From Flavimaricola sp. (GTDB lineage: Bacteria; Pseudomonadota; Alphaproteobacteria; Rhodobacterales; Rhodobacteraceae), in the NCBI GenBank assembly GCA_020629175.1, contig JAHDDU010000026.1:1-40270 (forward strand): 40,270 nt of DNA, given 5' to 3'. Made by a program: the position numbers and the translations under genes. The notes under the pieces are model-generated. The model was not told the origin of the DNA. It saw only the letters and a program-made list of their open reading frames with translations, and made no database searches. This document shows positions 1 to 9,283 of the stretch, piece by piece (positions within the stretch are counted from its first letter, which is position 1; the number at the start of each line of letters is the position of its first letter).

Positions 1-1104
1 TTAGTTCGGAATGTCGCCCTCGAACCCTTCGAGGTAGAAGTCCATCTGTACCAGCTGCAGGTCGGTGGCGACTTCGCCTTCGGCGAGGAACACGCTGCCG
101 TCCTGTTTGTTGATCGGGCCGGTGAACGGGTGGTATTCGCCCGCTGTGATGGCGGCGATCATAGCTTCGGCTTCGGCCTTTACCTCGGCCGGGACCACGT
201 CGGTGATCTCGCCGATCACAACCTCGCCCTCGGGCATACCGCCCCAAGAGTGGCCGCTTTCCCATGTGCCATCAAGGACCTGGCCCACGCGCTTGACGTA
301 GTAGGGGCCCCAGTCGTCGATGATGGATGCGATACGTGGCATTGGCGCAAAGGCCGCCATGTCGGACGCCTGACCGAAGGTGTAGACCGTGCCACCGGCG
401 GCGTTGGCTTCGGCAGCAGCTGCCTGAGGTGCTGTTGAGTCGGTGTGCTGCATGATCACGTCGACGCCTTGCTCGATCATCGCCTTGGCGGCGTCGGCTT
501 CTTTGGCGGGGTCGAACCATGTGTAGACCCAGATCACGACCATTTCGACATCAGGGTTCGCGGCCTTGGCGTGCTTGTAGGCCGAATTGATGCCCTGAAT
601 GACTTCGGGGATCGGGAAGGACGCGATGTAGCCGATCTTGTTGGTGTTGGTCATGCGGCCTGCAATGTGGCCAATAACAGCGCGGCCTTCGTAGAAACGC
701 GCGTCATAGGTGGCAACGTTGTCATGGTCGCGCATAAAGCCTGTGGCATGCTCGAACTTGATGTCGGGGAAGTTGCCCGCAACGGTGTTCGTGGCTTCCA
801 TGTAGCCGAACGAGGTGGTGAAGATGATGTCAGCCCCATTAAGCGCCATCTGCGTGATCGCACGCTCGGCATCGGCACCCTCAGGCACGCTTTCCTGGTA
901 GACGGTTTCAACCTGATCGCCAAAGGCCTCTTCCACGTCAAGGCGGCCTTGATCGTGCTGGTAGGTCCAGCCGCCGTCACCGATGGGACCGACATAGATA
1001 AAGCCGACCTTGAGCGGGCCGTGGCCGTCTGCGCGGGCTGGCAGGCCAAACGCTGCGGCAGTGGCAGCAGCGGCACCTGTTGTGAGGAGTGTTCTTCTTT
1101 GCAT
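1..1104 (-). CDS. BMP-family ABC transporter substrate-binding protein
   Basis: Predicted periplasmic binding component (367 residues) of a BMP/nucleoside-type ABC importer, probably for a purine base or nucleoside given the xanthine dehydrogenase genes in the same operon. The start is set at the ATG at 1104, preceded by a GGGGGAAAG-type ribosome site. It gives an N-terminus MQRRTLLTTGAAAATAAAFG with a twin Arg and an Ala-rich stretch ending near ARA, which looks like a Tat or Sec export signal. The mature part begins LKVGFIYVGPIGDGGW, the typical first strand and loop of PF02608 proteins. The frame stays open further upstream, but that extension lacks a signal peptide and overlaps the previous permease gene. 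It is the last gene of the operon, 52 bp after the permease. The family is clear; the exact ligand is inference from context. Confidence 0.9.
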   Translation of the reverse strand: MQRRTLLTTGAAAATAAAFGLPARADGHGPLKVGFIYVGPIGDGGWTYQHDQGRLDVEEAFGDQVETVYQESVPEGADAERAITQMALNGADIIFTTSFGYMEATNTVAGNFPDIKFEHATGFMRDHDNVATYDARFYEGRAVIGHIAGRMTNTNKIGYIASFPIPEVIQGINSAYKHAKAANPDVEMVVIWVYTWFDPAKEADAAKAMIEQGVDVIMQHTDSTAPQAAAAEANAAGGTVYTFGQASDMAAFAPMPRIASIIDDWGPYYVKRVGQVLDGTWESGHSWGGMPEGEVVIGEITDVVPAEVKAEAEAMIAAITAGEYHPFTGPINKQDGSVFLAEGEVATDLQLVQMDFYLEGFEGDIPN

Positions 1105-1156
1105 TTGGGTCTTTCCCCCTGGTTGGTTGCCCCTGGCAGCGGGGCGGTATTGGCCC

Positions 1157-2080
1157 CTAGCGTGAGGCGTGGAATGGCTGGCCGAGGGCCGCAGGCGCGG
1201 CATTCGATCTGCCTGATTTTCCGGCTGACAATATGACAAGTGCTATGATGGTGGCAATGTAGGGCGAGGCATTTAGAACCTCGACCGGGATCGGCACATT
1301 CTCGACCTGCAAATGCAGCTGCAAAAAGCCGATGCCGCCGAAAAGATAGGCACCGATGAGAAGGCGTCCGGGCTTCCAACTGGCAAAGACGACGATGGCC
1401 AGCGCGATCCAGCCAACGCCCGCGGTGACGTTCTCGGTCCACTGCGGGACGCGCAGCAGGCTGAGATAGGCGCCGCCAAGGCCAGCGCAGGCCCCACCGA
1501 ACATGATCGCAAGGATACGCACACGCACGACATTGTAGCCCAAGGCATGGGCGGCATCATGGCTCTCGCCCACGGCGCGCAGAATGAGCCCACCGCGGGT
1601 TTTGGTCAGGAACCACCAAACGGCAAAGACGATAAACAGGCCGAAGTAAAGGAGCGGGTCGTGCGAAAAGAGGATTGTGCCAAGGACGGGAATATCGCTT
1701 AGAACCGGGATGCTGATGGGTTGGATCACGTCCACGCGGACCCCTTCGTAAGGTTTGCCCAAAAGGGCTGCGAGCCCAATGCCAAAGAGTGTCAGTGCAA
1801 GGCCGGTGGCGACCTGATTGGACAGCAGAAACTGCGTAAGGGTCGCGAATATCAGCGACAACAGCGCACCGCCAATAGCCGCAGCAACCACGCCCAGAAA
1901 AACAGAGCCCGTCGCGTTGGCAAGGATAAACCCGCAGATCGCACCTGTGATCATCATGCCTTCAACCCCGAGGTTAAGGACACCGGATTTTTCGACGACC
2001 AGCTCTCCGATAGCGGCAAAGATGACGGGGGTGGCAGCAACCATCATAGACGCGAGGAAGACGGCGATATCGATATTCAT
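1157..2080 (-). CDS. BMP-type ABC transporter permease (second permease)
   Basis: Inner-membrane permease of 307 residues, largely hydrophobic, of the BPD_transp_2 family (YufQ-like). The stretch EKSGVLNLGVEGMM near residues 30-43 is the hallmark of nucleoside/BMP and branched-chain amino acid permeases. The start ATG overlaps the stop of the preceding permease by 4 bp (ATGA at 2077-2080), implying translational coupling. It should form the heterodimeric channel with the 2077-3159 product, powered by the ATPase at 3156-4673. The substrate is not readable from sequence; a purine compound is inferred from the xdh genes. Confidence 0.9.
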   Translation of the reverse strand: MNIDIAVFLASMMVAATPVIFAAIGELVVEKSGVLNLGVEGMMITGAICGFILANATGSVFLGVVAAAIGGALLSLIFATLTQFLLSNQVATGLALTLFGIGLAALLGKPYEGVRVDVIQPISIPVLSDIPVLGTILFSHDPLLYFGLFIVFAVWWFLTKTRGGLILRAVGESHDAAHALGYNVVRVRILAIMFGGACAGLGGAYLSLLRVPQWTENVTAGVGWIALAIVVFASWKPGRLLIGAYLFGGIGFLQLHLQVENVPIPVEVLNASPYIATIIALVILSAGKSGRSNAAPAALGQPFHASR

Positions 2081-3159
2081 GACGCGGCCCTCTGCGTGCG
2101 TTTCGGTCGGTAGTGGGTAAGCACATCCACCGCCAGGAGGAAGAAGAGGAGCATGCCTTGGAACAGCTGGATCGCGGCAAGTGGCAGGCCAAGTGATTGC
2201 TGCGCCACCTCGCCGCCAATGTAAGTCAGCCCCATGAGAAGGCCTGCAAGCAGAATGCCGATGGGGTGAAGCCGGCCAAGAAAGGCGACGATGATCGCGG
2301 TGAAACCGTAGCCGACGTTGAAGTCGATCGAGATTTTGCGGGCCGGGCCCGTCACCTCAAACATCCCTGCCAAACCAGCAAGCAATCCGGCAACCCCCAT
2401 GCAGATCAGGACAAGTCGCGCTGGGTTCACGCCCGAGAAAGCTGCCGCGCGCGGCGATTGCCCGGCGAGGCGGATTTGAAAGCCAAGGATGTGCCGCGCC
2501 ATCAGCACATAGGCCAGAATGACGGCGATACAGGCCGCCGCAACGCCCCAATGCATGCCGGTGCCCGCGATGATCTCGGGGTTGGAGGCGGCGTCCCATT
2601 GGCTCAGATTGCGCGAGCCGGGAAACCCCATGCCCTCGGGGTTGCGCAGCCAGCTGACCGCCGCCGATGACAGGATGTTTTCGGCCACGTAGACCAGCAT
2701 GAGCGAGACGAGAATTTCGTTTGTGCCGAACTTCACCCGCAAAATTGCGGGGATGAGTGCCCAAAGAAGACCGCCGACAGCTCCTGCGGTGATCATCAGC
2801 GGCCAGATCAAGAAGGACTCGGAAGGATAAAAGGCCAATCCCGCGGCAGCGGCAAAGATGGCCCCCATGATGTATTGCCCTTCGGCACCGATGTTCCAGA
2901 TGCCTGCCCGAAAACCGATGGCGAGCCCGTTGGCGATGAGGATCAAAGGCCCCGCCTTTACGAGCAACTGCGGCAGGTAGTAGAATGAGTTCTGCCCAAA
3001 GATCGGCTCGTAAAAGATCGCTCGGATTGTGGCGACCGGATCATAACCCAAAGCGGCAAAGACCAACCCACCCGCAAGGACCGTCAGAATAACGGCAAGG
3101 AGCGGTGTGGCCAGCGACCAGCCGCGCGATGGCTCGGGGCGTTTTTCCAGAGTGATCAT
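2077..3159 (-). CDS. BMP-type ABC transporter permease (first permease)
   Basis: Permease of 360 residues (YufP-like, BPD_transp_2) with an N-terminal hydrophobic helix at about residues 17-37 and many further membrane segments. The stretch GFRAGIWNIGAEGQYIMGAI, around residue 83 onward, is the characteristic conserved loop of this permease class. Its start overlaps the end of the ATPase gene by 4 bp (3156-3159), and its stop overlaps the next permease by 4 bp. Gene order ATPase, permease, permease, binding protein is as expected for a BMP importer. The family call is firm; the substrate is inferred. Confidence 0.9.
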   Translation of the reverse strand: MITLEKRPEPSRGWSLATPLLAVILTVLAGGLVFAALGYDPVATIRAIFYEPIFGQNSFYYLPQLLVKAGPLILIANGLAIGFRAGIWNIGAEGQYIMGAIFAAAAGLAFYPSESFLIWPLMITAGAVGGLLWALIPAILRVKFGTNEILVSLMLVYVAENILSSAAVSWLRNPEGMGFPGSRNLSQWDAASNPEIIAGTGMHWGVAAACIAVILAYVLMARHILGFQIRLAGQSPRAAAFSGVNPARLVLICMGVAGLLAGLAGMFEVTGPARKISIDFNVGYGFTAIIVAFLGRLHPIGILLAGLLMGLTYIGGEVAQQSLGLPLAAIQLFQGMLLFFLLAVDVLTHYRPKRTQRAAS

Positions 3160-4673
3160 GCCGATTGCCCTTCAGATGCAGATGCGCCGCCAAGCATCAG
3201 CCCAATATCCTCAACTGTCAGGCCCTTGGCCGGGCGCGGCTCTGACAGTTCGCCTTGGTTCAGTGCGGCGAAACGATCTGAGATTTCCATCAGCTCATCA
3301 AGGTCTTGGCTGATGACGATGACAGCGGCCCCACCTGATGCCAGATCAAGAAGGGCCTGCCGGATCGCAGCAGCGGCGGAAGCATCCACGCCCCATGTCG
3401 GCTGATTGACGACCAGCACGTCTGGCTCCTGCAAAATCTCGCGCCCGATGACGAACTTTTGCAAGTTGCCGCCCGACAGGGATTGGGCGGCATTGGCGGC
3501 GCTGGGCGTGCGTACGTCAAAGCTGCGGATGATGTCCTCTGCAAAGGCACGAGCGCGGGCCCAGTTGATCATCCCGTGCGAGGCAAGGCCTTTGCGCGTT
3601 GTACCGGTCAGGGCGGCGTTTTCCGTCAGGCTCATCACCGGGGCGGCGGCATGGCCCAGTCGCTCTTCAGGTGCGGCCAGCAGGCCGGCGGCTCGCCGGG
3701 TGTTGACGGCCCAATCCCCAATTGGCTTGCCAGATAGCCGGATCATCTGCGGGTTCACCGGCATCTCGCCAGACATCGCGAGCAGCAATTCGTCCTGCCC
3801 GTTGCCCGCAACGCCGCCAATGCCCAAAACCTCACCCGCCATCACGTCCACCGTGATACCGCGCAACGCGGTGCCAAAAGCATGCGGCGCAGGGGCGCTG
3901 AGGCCGGTTAGCGAAAGGCGGACGTCGCCCGTTGTGGCCTCGGGCTTGGATGGAACCTTCAGTGCCGATCCCACCATCATCTCGGCCATATCGCCCGCCG
4001 AGGTCTCCCGCGGGTCGCAGCCGCCCACCACCTTGCCAAGGCGCAGAATGGTCGCCGTTTCGCACAGGGCGCGGATTTCTTCGAGTTTATGTGAGATATA
4101 GAGGATCGACGTTCCCTCATCCCGCAACTTGCGCAGCGTGGCAAACAGGATGTCGACTTCTTGCGGCGTCAACACGCTGGTGGGTTCGTCCATGATCAGA
4201 AGTTTGGGGTCTTGCAACAAACACCGGATGATCTCGACCCGTTGCCGCTCGCCGGCCGAGAGGTCACCGACAATCCGATCGGGGTCAAGCGGCAGGCCGT
4301 AGCCTTGGCTGACGTCGCGGATACGTGCAGCGAGGTCCGTCATTTTCGGCGGATGATCCATCCCCAAGGCAATGTTTTCCGCCACGTTCAGCGCGTCAAA
4401 CAACGAGAAATGTTGAAACACCATCGTCACGCCGGCGGAGCGTGCGGCACTTGGCTCTGCCGGGGCATAAGGCACGCCGTTCAGTGCCATCGTGCCCGCA
4501 TCAGGCTTCACAAGGCCATAGATGGCTTTTACCAGCGTCGACTTTCCAGCGCCATTCTCGCCCAAAAGCGCGTGCACTTCACCGCGATTTATCTCGAATG
4601 ACACATCATCGTTGGCCACCACGCCGGGATAGGCCTTGGTCAGGCCATTGATCGCCAAGAGCGTCTCAGTCAT
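3156..4673 (-). CDS. BMP-type ABC transporter ATP-binding protein (double ABC)
   Basis: Cytoplasmic ATPase of 505 residues with two fused ABC domains, as in sugar and nucleoside importers (YufO/RbsA type). The first domain has a canonical Walker A (GENGAGKST, about 38-46), signature LSAGERQ (about 139-145) and Walker B with DE at 162-163. In the second domain the Walker A region is degenerate (GGVAGNGQDE), the signature is LSGGNLQ (about 399-405), and Walker B reads NQPT (about 423-426) instead of DEPT, so this site is probably inactive or weak, as is common in the family. I chose the ATG at 4673 because it makes a 4-bp ATGA overlap with the xdhC stop; a start three codons upstream is possible but has less support. 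Confidence 0.9.
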   Translation of the reverse strand: MTETLLAINGLTKAYPGVVANDDVSFEINRGEVHALLGENGAGKSTLVKAIYGLVKPDAGTMALNGVPYAPAEPSAARSAGVTMVFQHFSLFDALNVAENIALGMDHPPKMTDLAARIRDVSQGYGLPLDPDRIVGDLSAGERQRVEIIRCLLQDPKLLIMDEPTSVLTPQEVDILFATLRKLRDEGTSILYISHKLEEIRALCETATILRLGKVVGGCDPRETSAGDMAEMMVGSALKVPSKPEATTGDVRLSLTGLSAPAPHAFGTALRGITVDVMAGEVLGIGGVAGNGQDELLLAMSGEMPVNPQMIRLSGKPIGDWAVNTRRAAGLLAAPEERLGHAAAPVMSLTENAALTGTTRKGLASHGMINWARARAFAEDIIRSFDVRTPSAANAAQSLSGGNLQKFVIGREILQEPDVLVVNQPTWGVDASAAAAIRQALLDLASGGAAVIVISQDLDELMEISDRFAALNQGELSEPRPAKGLTVEDIGLMLGGASASEGQSA

Positions 4674-5425
4674 CCGGCGCATCCCCCATGCAACCCGTTT
4701 TGGGCCACAGCCCCCCGGGATTTGATTAGCGCAGCTGCAACGCCCACTGCAATGGCTTGCGGATGTTTGCCAAGGCTAGGATCGCCTATAGGACAGGCAA
4801 TTCGGGCAATGCTTTCGGGATTATGGCCCAAAGACCCCAGCCGCGTCCGAAACCGCGCCCATTTGGTGGCCGAGCCGATGAGGCCGATGCTGCCGGTCTT
4901 GCGCTGCAGCAGGGCATGGCACAGAGCGAGATCAATCTCGTGGCTGTACGTCACGATAAGATGGTCCGCCCCATCTGGGGCGTGCGCTGCGAGCAGGGGC
5001 ATATTCGTGGCCACGACCGGGGTCGTGCCAGAGATCTTTGGTATCCGCGCTTGCGCGTCGTCAATCAGGGTGACGTCAAACTCCGGCAGCGGAGCCAGGG
5101 TTTGGGCCATAGCCGCCCCTACATGACCCGCGCCCCAGATCCAAACGGGCGCATTTGCTGGCTCCGACGCCGCGGCGCCTGCAGCATATTCAAGCGTCAC
5201 AGACCCGCCGCAGCACTGGCCGATCCCCGGGCCCAGTGGCACGGTTTCGGAAAAAGCGGTCTGCCCGGCAATCAACATATGGCGTGCCTTGGCGATGGCT
5301 TGCCATTCGAGCGCACCGCCGCCGATAGTGCCCTCGATCCGATCCGGCCAGACCTGCATCTGTGTGCCAGCCTCACGCGGGGCGGACCCTGCCGTGCGGG
5401 CAATCGTGACCAGAACCACACTCAA
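4670..5425 (-). CDS. xdhC: Xanthine dehydrogenase accessory protein XdhC
   Basis: Chaperone that binds molybdenum cofactor and inserts it, after sulfuration, into XdhB. The 251 residues show GSAPREAG (about 13-20), GTIGGGALEW, a CCGGS motif, and a Rossmann segment (WGAGHVG) typical of the C-terminal XdhC domain, ending with the CPIGDPSLGKHP-like block. The only upstream start in frame is TTG at 5425, which overlaps the xdhB stop as TTGA; an in-frame TAA lies two codons further up. The protein therefore begins roughly 15-20 residues later than XdhC proteins I know. The rare start and overlap suggest low, coupled synthesis, fitting a catalytic chaperone. GTG at 5419 is an alternative start. Confidence 0.88.
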   Translation of the reverse strand: MSVVLVTIARTAGSAPREAGTQMQVWPDRIEGTIGGGALEWQAIAKARHMLIAGQTAFSETVPLGPGIGQCCGGSVTLEYAAGAAASEPANAPVWIWGAGHVGAAMAQTLAPLPEFDVTLIDDAQARIPKISGTTPVVATNMPLLAAHAPDGADHLIVTYSHEIDLALCHALLQRKTGSIGLIGSATKWARFRTRLGSLGHNPESIARIACPIGDPSLGKHPQAIAVGVAAALIKSRGAVAQNGLHGGCAG

Positions 5426-7764
5426 CCCTTAGCCCTCGTGACGGCGGCAAGAACCGCTTCCGCTGTCGCAGGCGCCATCAGCGCCGGGTCGTGCGGCCCG
5501 CAGGCGCTGGCTGCGTCGGCAAGCGCAAAGAACGCAGACATGCCGAGCATGAACGGCGGCTCGCCCACGGCTTTGGACCGGTAAATCGTCTGCGCGGGGT
5601 TTGGCGCGTCCCAAAGCGAAACGTTGAAGACATCGGGCCGGTCCGAGCAGGCTGGGATTTTGTAGGTGGACGGCGCATGGGTGCGCAGCGTGCCTTCATC
5701 GTCCCACACAAGCTCTTCGGTGGTTAGCCATCCCGCACCTTGGACATAACCGCCCTCAATCTGGCCGATATCAAGCGCTGGGTTCAGTGAGGCTCCGGCA
5801 TCATGAAGAATATCGGTACGCAAGATCCGGTTCTCGCCGGTGAGTGTGTCAATCACCACCTCTGTCACCGCCGCGCCCTGTGCAAAGTAAAAGAAGGGTC
5901 GGCCGGTGCCTTTGATCCGATCCCATGCCAGATCTGGGGTTTTGTAAAACCCTGTGGCTGACAGGCTCACTCGGTGAGTGTAGGCGAGCATCGCCGCGTC
6001 GGCAAAGCTGAGCCGCGCGTTCCCGGCAATCACTTCGCCGTTGTCGAAGAGCACGTCCTGCGCAGCCACGTCCTGCACCTCGGCGACGCAAGAGGCGATA
6101 CGGTCACGAATGGTGTCACACGCGTTGGCAACCGCCATGCCGTTAAGATCAGAGCCGGAAGAGGCTGCCGTGGCCGACGTATTGGGTACTTTGCCGGTAT
6201 CTGTCGCTGTGATTTTTACCGTTTCGGGCGAGACGCCGAACCGCGCCGCCGCCACCTGCGCCACCTTCTGAAACAGGCCCTGGCCCATTTCGGTGCCACC
6301 ATGGTTCAGGTGGATCGACCCGTCCTGATACACATGCACCAGAGCGCCCGCCTGATTGAGGTGGCTAAGAGTGAACGAAATCCCAAACTTCACCGGCGTC
6401 AGCGCAATCCCACGCTTGAGGACAGGGTTTTCCGCATTCCACTGCGCAATCGCCGCCTTGCGCGCGCTGTAGTCGGCGGAGGAAGCCAACGCGTCAGTCA
6501 TCTCGTGGAGAATGAAATCCTCAACGGCCATCCCGTAGGGCGTAAGGTTGCTGGTTTGCGCGGGTTTAGGTGAATAGGTGCCGCCAAATCGTTTGCCGCG
6601 GCCGGGCTCGGCTTTTGTCTCCATTGCTGCGTAGTAATTGACACGCCGCACGTCTAACGGATCTTTCCCCAGCTTGCGGGCGATGTCATCCATCACTCGT
6701 TCAATCCCCAGCATGCCCTGCGGGCCGCCAAAGCCGCGAAAAGCGGTGGCACTTTGCGTGTTGGTCTTCAAACGATGCGACGTTATCCGGCAGGTCGGCA
6801 GATCATAGGCGTTATCAGCATGCAGCATCGCGCGATCCGCCACAGGCAGAGACAGGTCCTGCGCCCAGCCGCAGCGGGCGTATTGGGTGAAATCCACGCC
6901 TGTGATCCTGCCGGTATCGTCAAAGCCCACGGTGTAGCTGATGCGAAAGTCATGCCGTTTGCCGGTGATGATCATGTCATCGTCCCGGTCATATCGCATT
7001 TTGCAGGGCCGCCCGGTTTGTGCCGCAACAATGGCCGTCGCAACAGCCAGCGCATTGCCCTGGCTTTCCTTGCCGCCAAACCCACCTCCCATGCGTCGCG
7101 TCTCTACCCGCACGGCGTGCATCGGCACGCCGAGCGCCTCGGCCACTTTGTGCTGGATTTCGGTGGGATGTTGCGTCGAGGCATGGACGACCATGTCGCC
7201 GCCTTCTTGCGGCAGGGCGAGGGCTGCCTGACCTTCGAGGTAGAAGTGCTCTTGCCCGCCCATTTCAATGCTGCCCGAGAGCTGGTGCGGGGCGGCGCTG
7301 ATCGCGGGCTCAACGTCCCCTTTGGTCCAAATCAGCGGACCCTTCTCAAACCGGCTGTCTGCGTCCAGTGCCTGATCAATCGTCAGGATGGGCGCGATCT
7401 GGTCATAGTCAATTTGCCCTCGTCTCGCGGCATGACGGGCCGCAAGATGCGAGGTCGCGGCCACGCAAAAGATCGGCTGACCCTTGTAGTGAATTGCACC
7501 ATCCGACAGCAGCGGCTCGTCATGCACCGAAGGGCTGACATCGTTCGCGTGTGGCAGGTCTTTGGCAGTCAGCACCGCGACAACACCCGGATGTGAGCGG
7601 ACCTTTGCGAGGTCCATCTCGCGGATTGATCCGCGCGCGACGCTCGACAGTCCAAAGGCCAGGTGCAGCGTGTCTGCGGGTGTGGGAATGTCGTCTACAT
7701 ACCGCGCAGCACCCGTTACATGCAGGGCCGCCGCATCATGGGGGAGGGGCTTGCCAACGCTCAT
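5422..7764 (-). CDS. xdhB: Xanthine dehydrogenase, molybdopterin-binding subunit XdhB
   Basis: Large catalytic subunit (780 residues) oxidising hypoxanthine and xanthine to urate at the molybdenum centre. The substrate-specificity residues can be read: Glu233 in GGGFGGKE and Arg311 in ADRAMLH match the Glu/Arg pair that orients purines (E232/R310 in Rhodobacter capsulatus, E802/R880 in bovine enzyme). Phe345 in FRGFGG matches the substrate-stacking Phe, and Glu735 in KAVGEPP is the catalytic Glu. This separates it from aldehyde oxidases and CO dehydrogenases. Length is normal. The start ATG overlaps the xdhA stop by 4 bp (7761-7764) and the stop overlaps the xdhC start. Cytoplasmic, in an (XdhA-XdhB)2 complex. 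Confidence 0.96.
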   Translation of the reverse strand: MSVGKPLPHDAAALHVTGAARYVDDIPTPADTLHLAFGLSSVARGSIREMDLAKVRSHPGVVAVLTAKDLPHANDVSPSVHDEPLLSDGAIHYKGQPIFCVAATSHLAARHAARRGQIDYDQIAPILTIDQALDADSRFEKGPLIWTKGDVEPAISAAPHQLSGSIEMGGQEHFYLEGQAALALPQEGGDMVVHASTQHPTEIQHKVAEALGVPMHAVRVETRRMGGGFGGKESQGNALAVATAIVAAQTGRPCKMRYDRDDDMIITGKRHDFRISYTVGFDDTGRITGVDFTQYARCGWAQDLSLPVADRAMLHADNAYDLPTCRITSHRLKTNTQSATAFRGFGGPQGMLGIERVMDDIARKLGKDPLDVRRVNYYAAMETKAEPGRGKRFGGTYSPKPAQTSNLTPYGMAVEDFILHEMTDALASSADYSARKAAIAQWNAENPVLKRGIALTPVKFGISFTLSHLNQAGALVHVYQDGSIHLNHGGTEMGQGLFQKVAQVAAARFGVSPETVKITATDTGKVPNTSATAASSGSDLNGMAVANACDTIRDRIASCVAEVQDVAAQDVLFDNGEVIAGNARLSFADAAMLAYTHRVSLSATGFYKTPDLAWDRIKGTGRPFFYFAQGAAVTEVVIDTLTGENRILRTDILHDAGASLNPALDIGQIEGGYVQGAGWLTTEELVWDDEGTLRTHAPSTYKIPACSDRPDVFNVSLWDAPNPAQTIYRSKAVGEPPFMLGMSAFFALADAASACGPHDPALMAPATAEAVLAAVTRAKG

Positions 7765-9116
7765 GCCCGCACCTCCAACGCTGAGATGGCTTGGCCTGAA
7801 AGCTCCATCTGGTACCGGACCAGCATGTTCTGTGCAGTCACCATGCGGTATTCTGCTGAGGCGCGCATATCGCTGAGCGGTTTGAAATCCTCGTGAAAGG
7901 CGGGGAGGGCGGATTGCACCGCCTCCGCGGTGAACGCTTGCCCGATCAGCGCGGCTTCAACCGCCTCGGCCCGCTTGGGCGTGCCAGCCATGCCGCCAAA
8001 GGCGATCCTGGCCGCGGTAATCACGCCATCCGAGACGTCCAGGTTAAACGCGCCGCAGACGGCTGAGATGTCCTGATCAAACCGTTTGGAGAGCTTGTAG
8101 CACCGCAGGTTTGGCGCTGCTGTGGTGATGTCGAACCCGGTGACAAACTCGCCCTCTGCTCTGTCTTGCTGACCGTAGTCGATGAAGAAGTCCTCAACAT
8201 CGATCGTCCGCTGCGCATCCCCATTACGCAGATGCATTTGTGCGTCGAGCGCGATCAGCGCGGGTGCATTGTCCCCAATGGGCGATCCATTGGCGATGCT
8301 GCCGCCGATCGTCGCCGCGTTGCGCACCTGTACAGAGCCATAGCGGCGGATCAGTTCCGCGTAGCTGGGGTGGATGTCACGTATGGCCGTGAGCAGCTCT
8401 GTCATGGTGACCGCCGCACCGACATGCATGCTGTCACCCTTGTTCACTATCCTCCGCAAATCCGCGCAGCCTGCGACAAAGGCCACATCGCCCAGCTCGC
8501 GGAAATCCTTCGTCACCCAAAGGCCCACATCCGTCGCGCCCGCGATCAGGGTGCCTTTGGGATGGGTGGCATACCATTCAGCCAGCTCATCCGACGAAGT
8601 GGGCCGCAGGGGCGTTGCCGTACCTTTGGGCACGTTGTCGGTCATCCATGCGGGGACGGGGGTCCCTTCCGCAGCCTTCGCCGCGCGAATGATTGGCGCG
8701 TACCCTGTGCAGCGGCAAAGATTACCCGCAAGCTGGTCATCGTGATCGCGCGCGCCATTGAGATGTGCCGTTGCCATGCTGACGATAAAGCCGGGTGTGC
8801 AAAAACCACATTGGCTCCCATGGTGAGCGATCATTTCGCTTTGAACCGGGTGGAGCGACCCGTCCGGCCCGGCCATCCCTTCCACAGTGCGGATGGATTT
8901 ACCGGCGATCTGCGGCAGAAACAGAATGCAGGCGTTGAGCGCGCGGGCGCCGTCCTCATCCGTGACCATAACGGTACAGGCGCCGCAGTCGCCCTCGTTG
9001 CAGCCCTCTTTGGTGCCGGTCAGACCGGCGGTTTCTCGCAACCAGTCCAACAGCGTCGTCGTTGGCGTGCCTGTGGCCACCCGGTCCTCGCCGTTTAAGC
9101 GAAACGCGAAATCCAT
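7761..9116 (-). CDS. xdhA: Xanthine dehydrogenase, FeS/FAD subunit XdhA
   Basis: Electron-transfer subunit (451 residues) carrying two [2Fe-2S] clusters and FAD, passing electrons from the Mo centre of XdhB to NAD+. Cluster ligands are Cys39, Cys44, Cys47 and Cys63 in the plant-ferredoxin-like N-terminus, and Cys103, Cys106, Cys134 and Cys136 in SQCGFC and NLCRC. The FAD domain follows, with [11 protein letters not shown] and [12 protein letters not shown] motifs, then the CO-dehydrogenase flavoprotein C-terminal domain. It is the first gene of the seven-gene minus-strand operon and is divergent from dnaE across 167 bp. The ATG at 9116 is preceded by a GGCGG-containing, moderate ribosome site. 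Confidence 0.95.
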   Translation of the reverse strand: MDFAFRLNGEDRVATGTPTTTLLDWLRETAGLTGTKEGCNEGDCGACTVMVTDEDGARALNACILFLPQIAGKSIRTVEGMAGPDGSLHPVQSEMIAHHGSQCGFCTPGFIVSMATAHLNGARDHDDQLAGNLCRCTGYAPIIRAAKAAEGTPVPAWMTDNVPKGTATPLRPTSSDELAEWYATHPKGTLIAGATDVGLWVTKDFRELGDVAFVAGCADLRRIVNKGDSMHVGAAVTMTELLTAIRDIHPSYAELIRRYGSVQVRNAATIGGSIANGSPIGDNAPALIALDAQMHLRNGDAQRTIDVEDFFIDYGQQDRAEGEFVTGFDITTAAPNLRCYKLSKRFDQDISAVCGAFNLDVSDGVITAARIAFGGMAGTPKRAEAVEAALIGQAFTAEAVQSALPAFHEDFKPLSDMRASAEYRMVTAQNMLVRYQMELSGQAISALEVRA

Positions 9117-9204
9117 TCTGTAAAATCCGCCGCCTTACCGAAGGCCCGGGCCCAGGGGCACAGTCGATGCGGCGTAGACTGCGCGGGCCAATCAAGGTGG
9201 TGTG

Positions 9205-9227
9205 ATCAAAGCGCGGAATTGCGCATT
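9205..9227. promoter_or_regulatory. Inverted repeat in xdhA/dnaE divergent promoter region
   Basis: CAAAGCGC (9205-9212), a 6-bp spacer GGAATT, then GCGCATTTG (9219-9227). The arms are complementary apart from one inserted A. It lies 88 bp upstream of xdhA and 56 bp upstream of dnaE, a plausible operator position. No regulator gene is adjacent, so its owner is unknown. The rest of the 9117-9283 gap shows no clear consensus promoter. Confidence 0.3.
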
Positions 9228-9283
9228 TGGCAAGAGCGGTGTTCCAGCTTTCGCAGCGTTGGAGGAGGAGGTAGGACTAAGGG

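Noticed and set aside
4670-5460. Frameshift separating an XdhC N-terminus from the rest
   Set aside because: The sequence upstream is intact xdhB coding to its stop, leaving no room for a lost N-terminal segment.
6754-9098. Plus-strand open frames of 280 and 310 codons within xdhB and xdhA
   Set aside because: The opposite strand encodes conserved xanthine dehydrogenase residues; these are shadow frames.
9117-9283. Purine riboswitch controlling the xdh operon
   Set aside because: No purine-aptamer-like three-way junction sequence is visible in the leader; only a DNA-type inverted repeat is seen.
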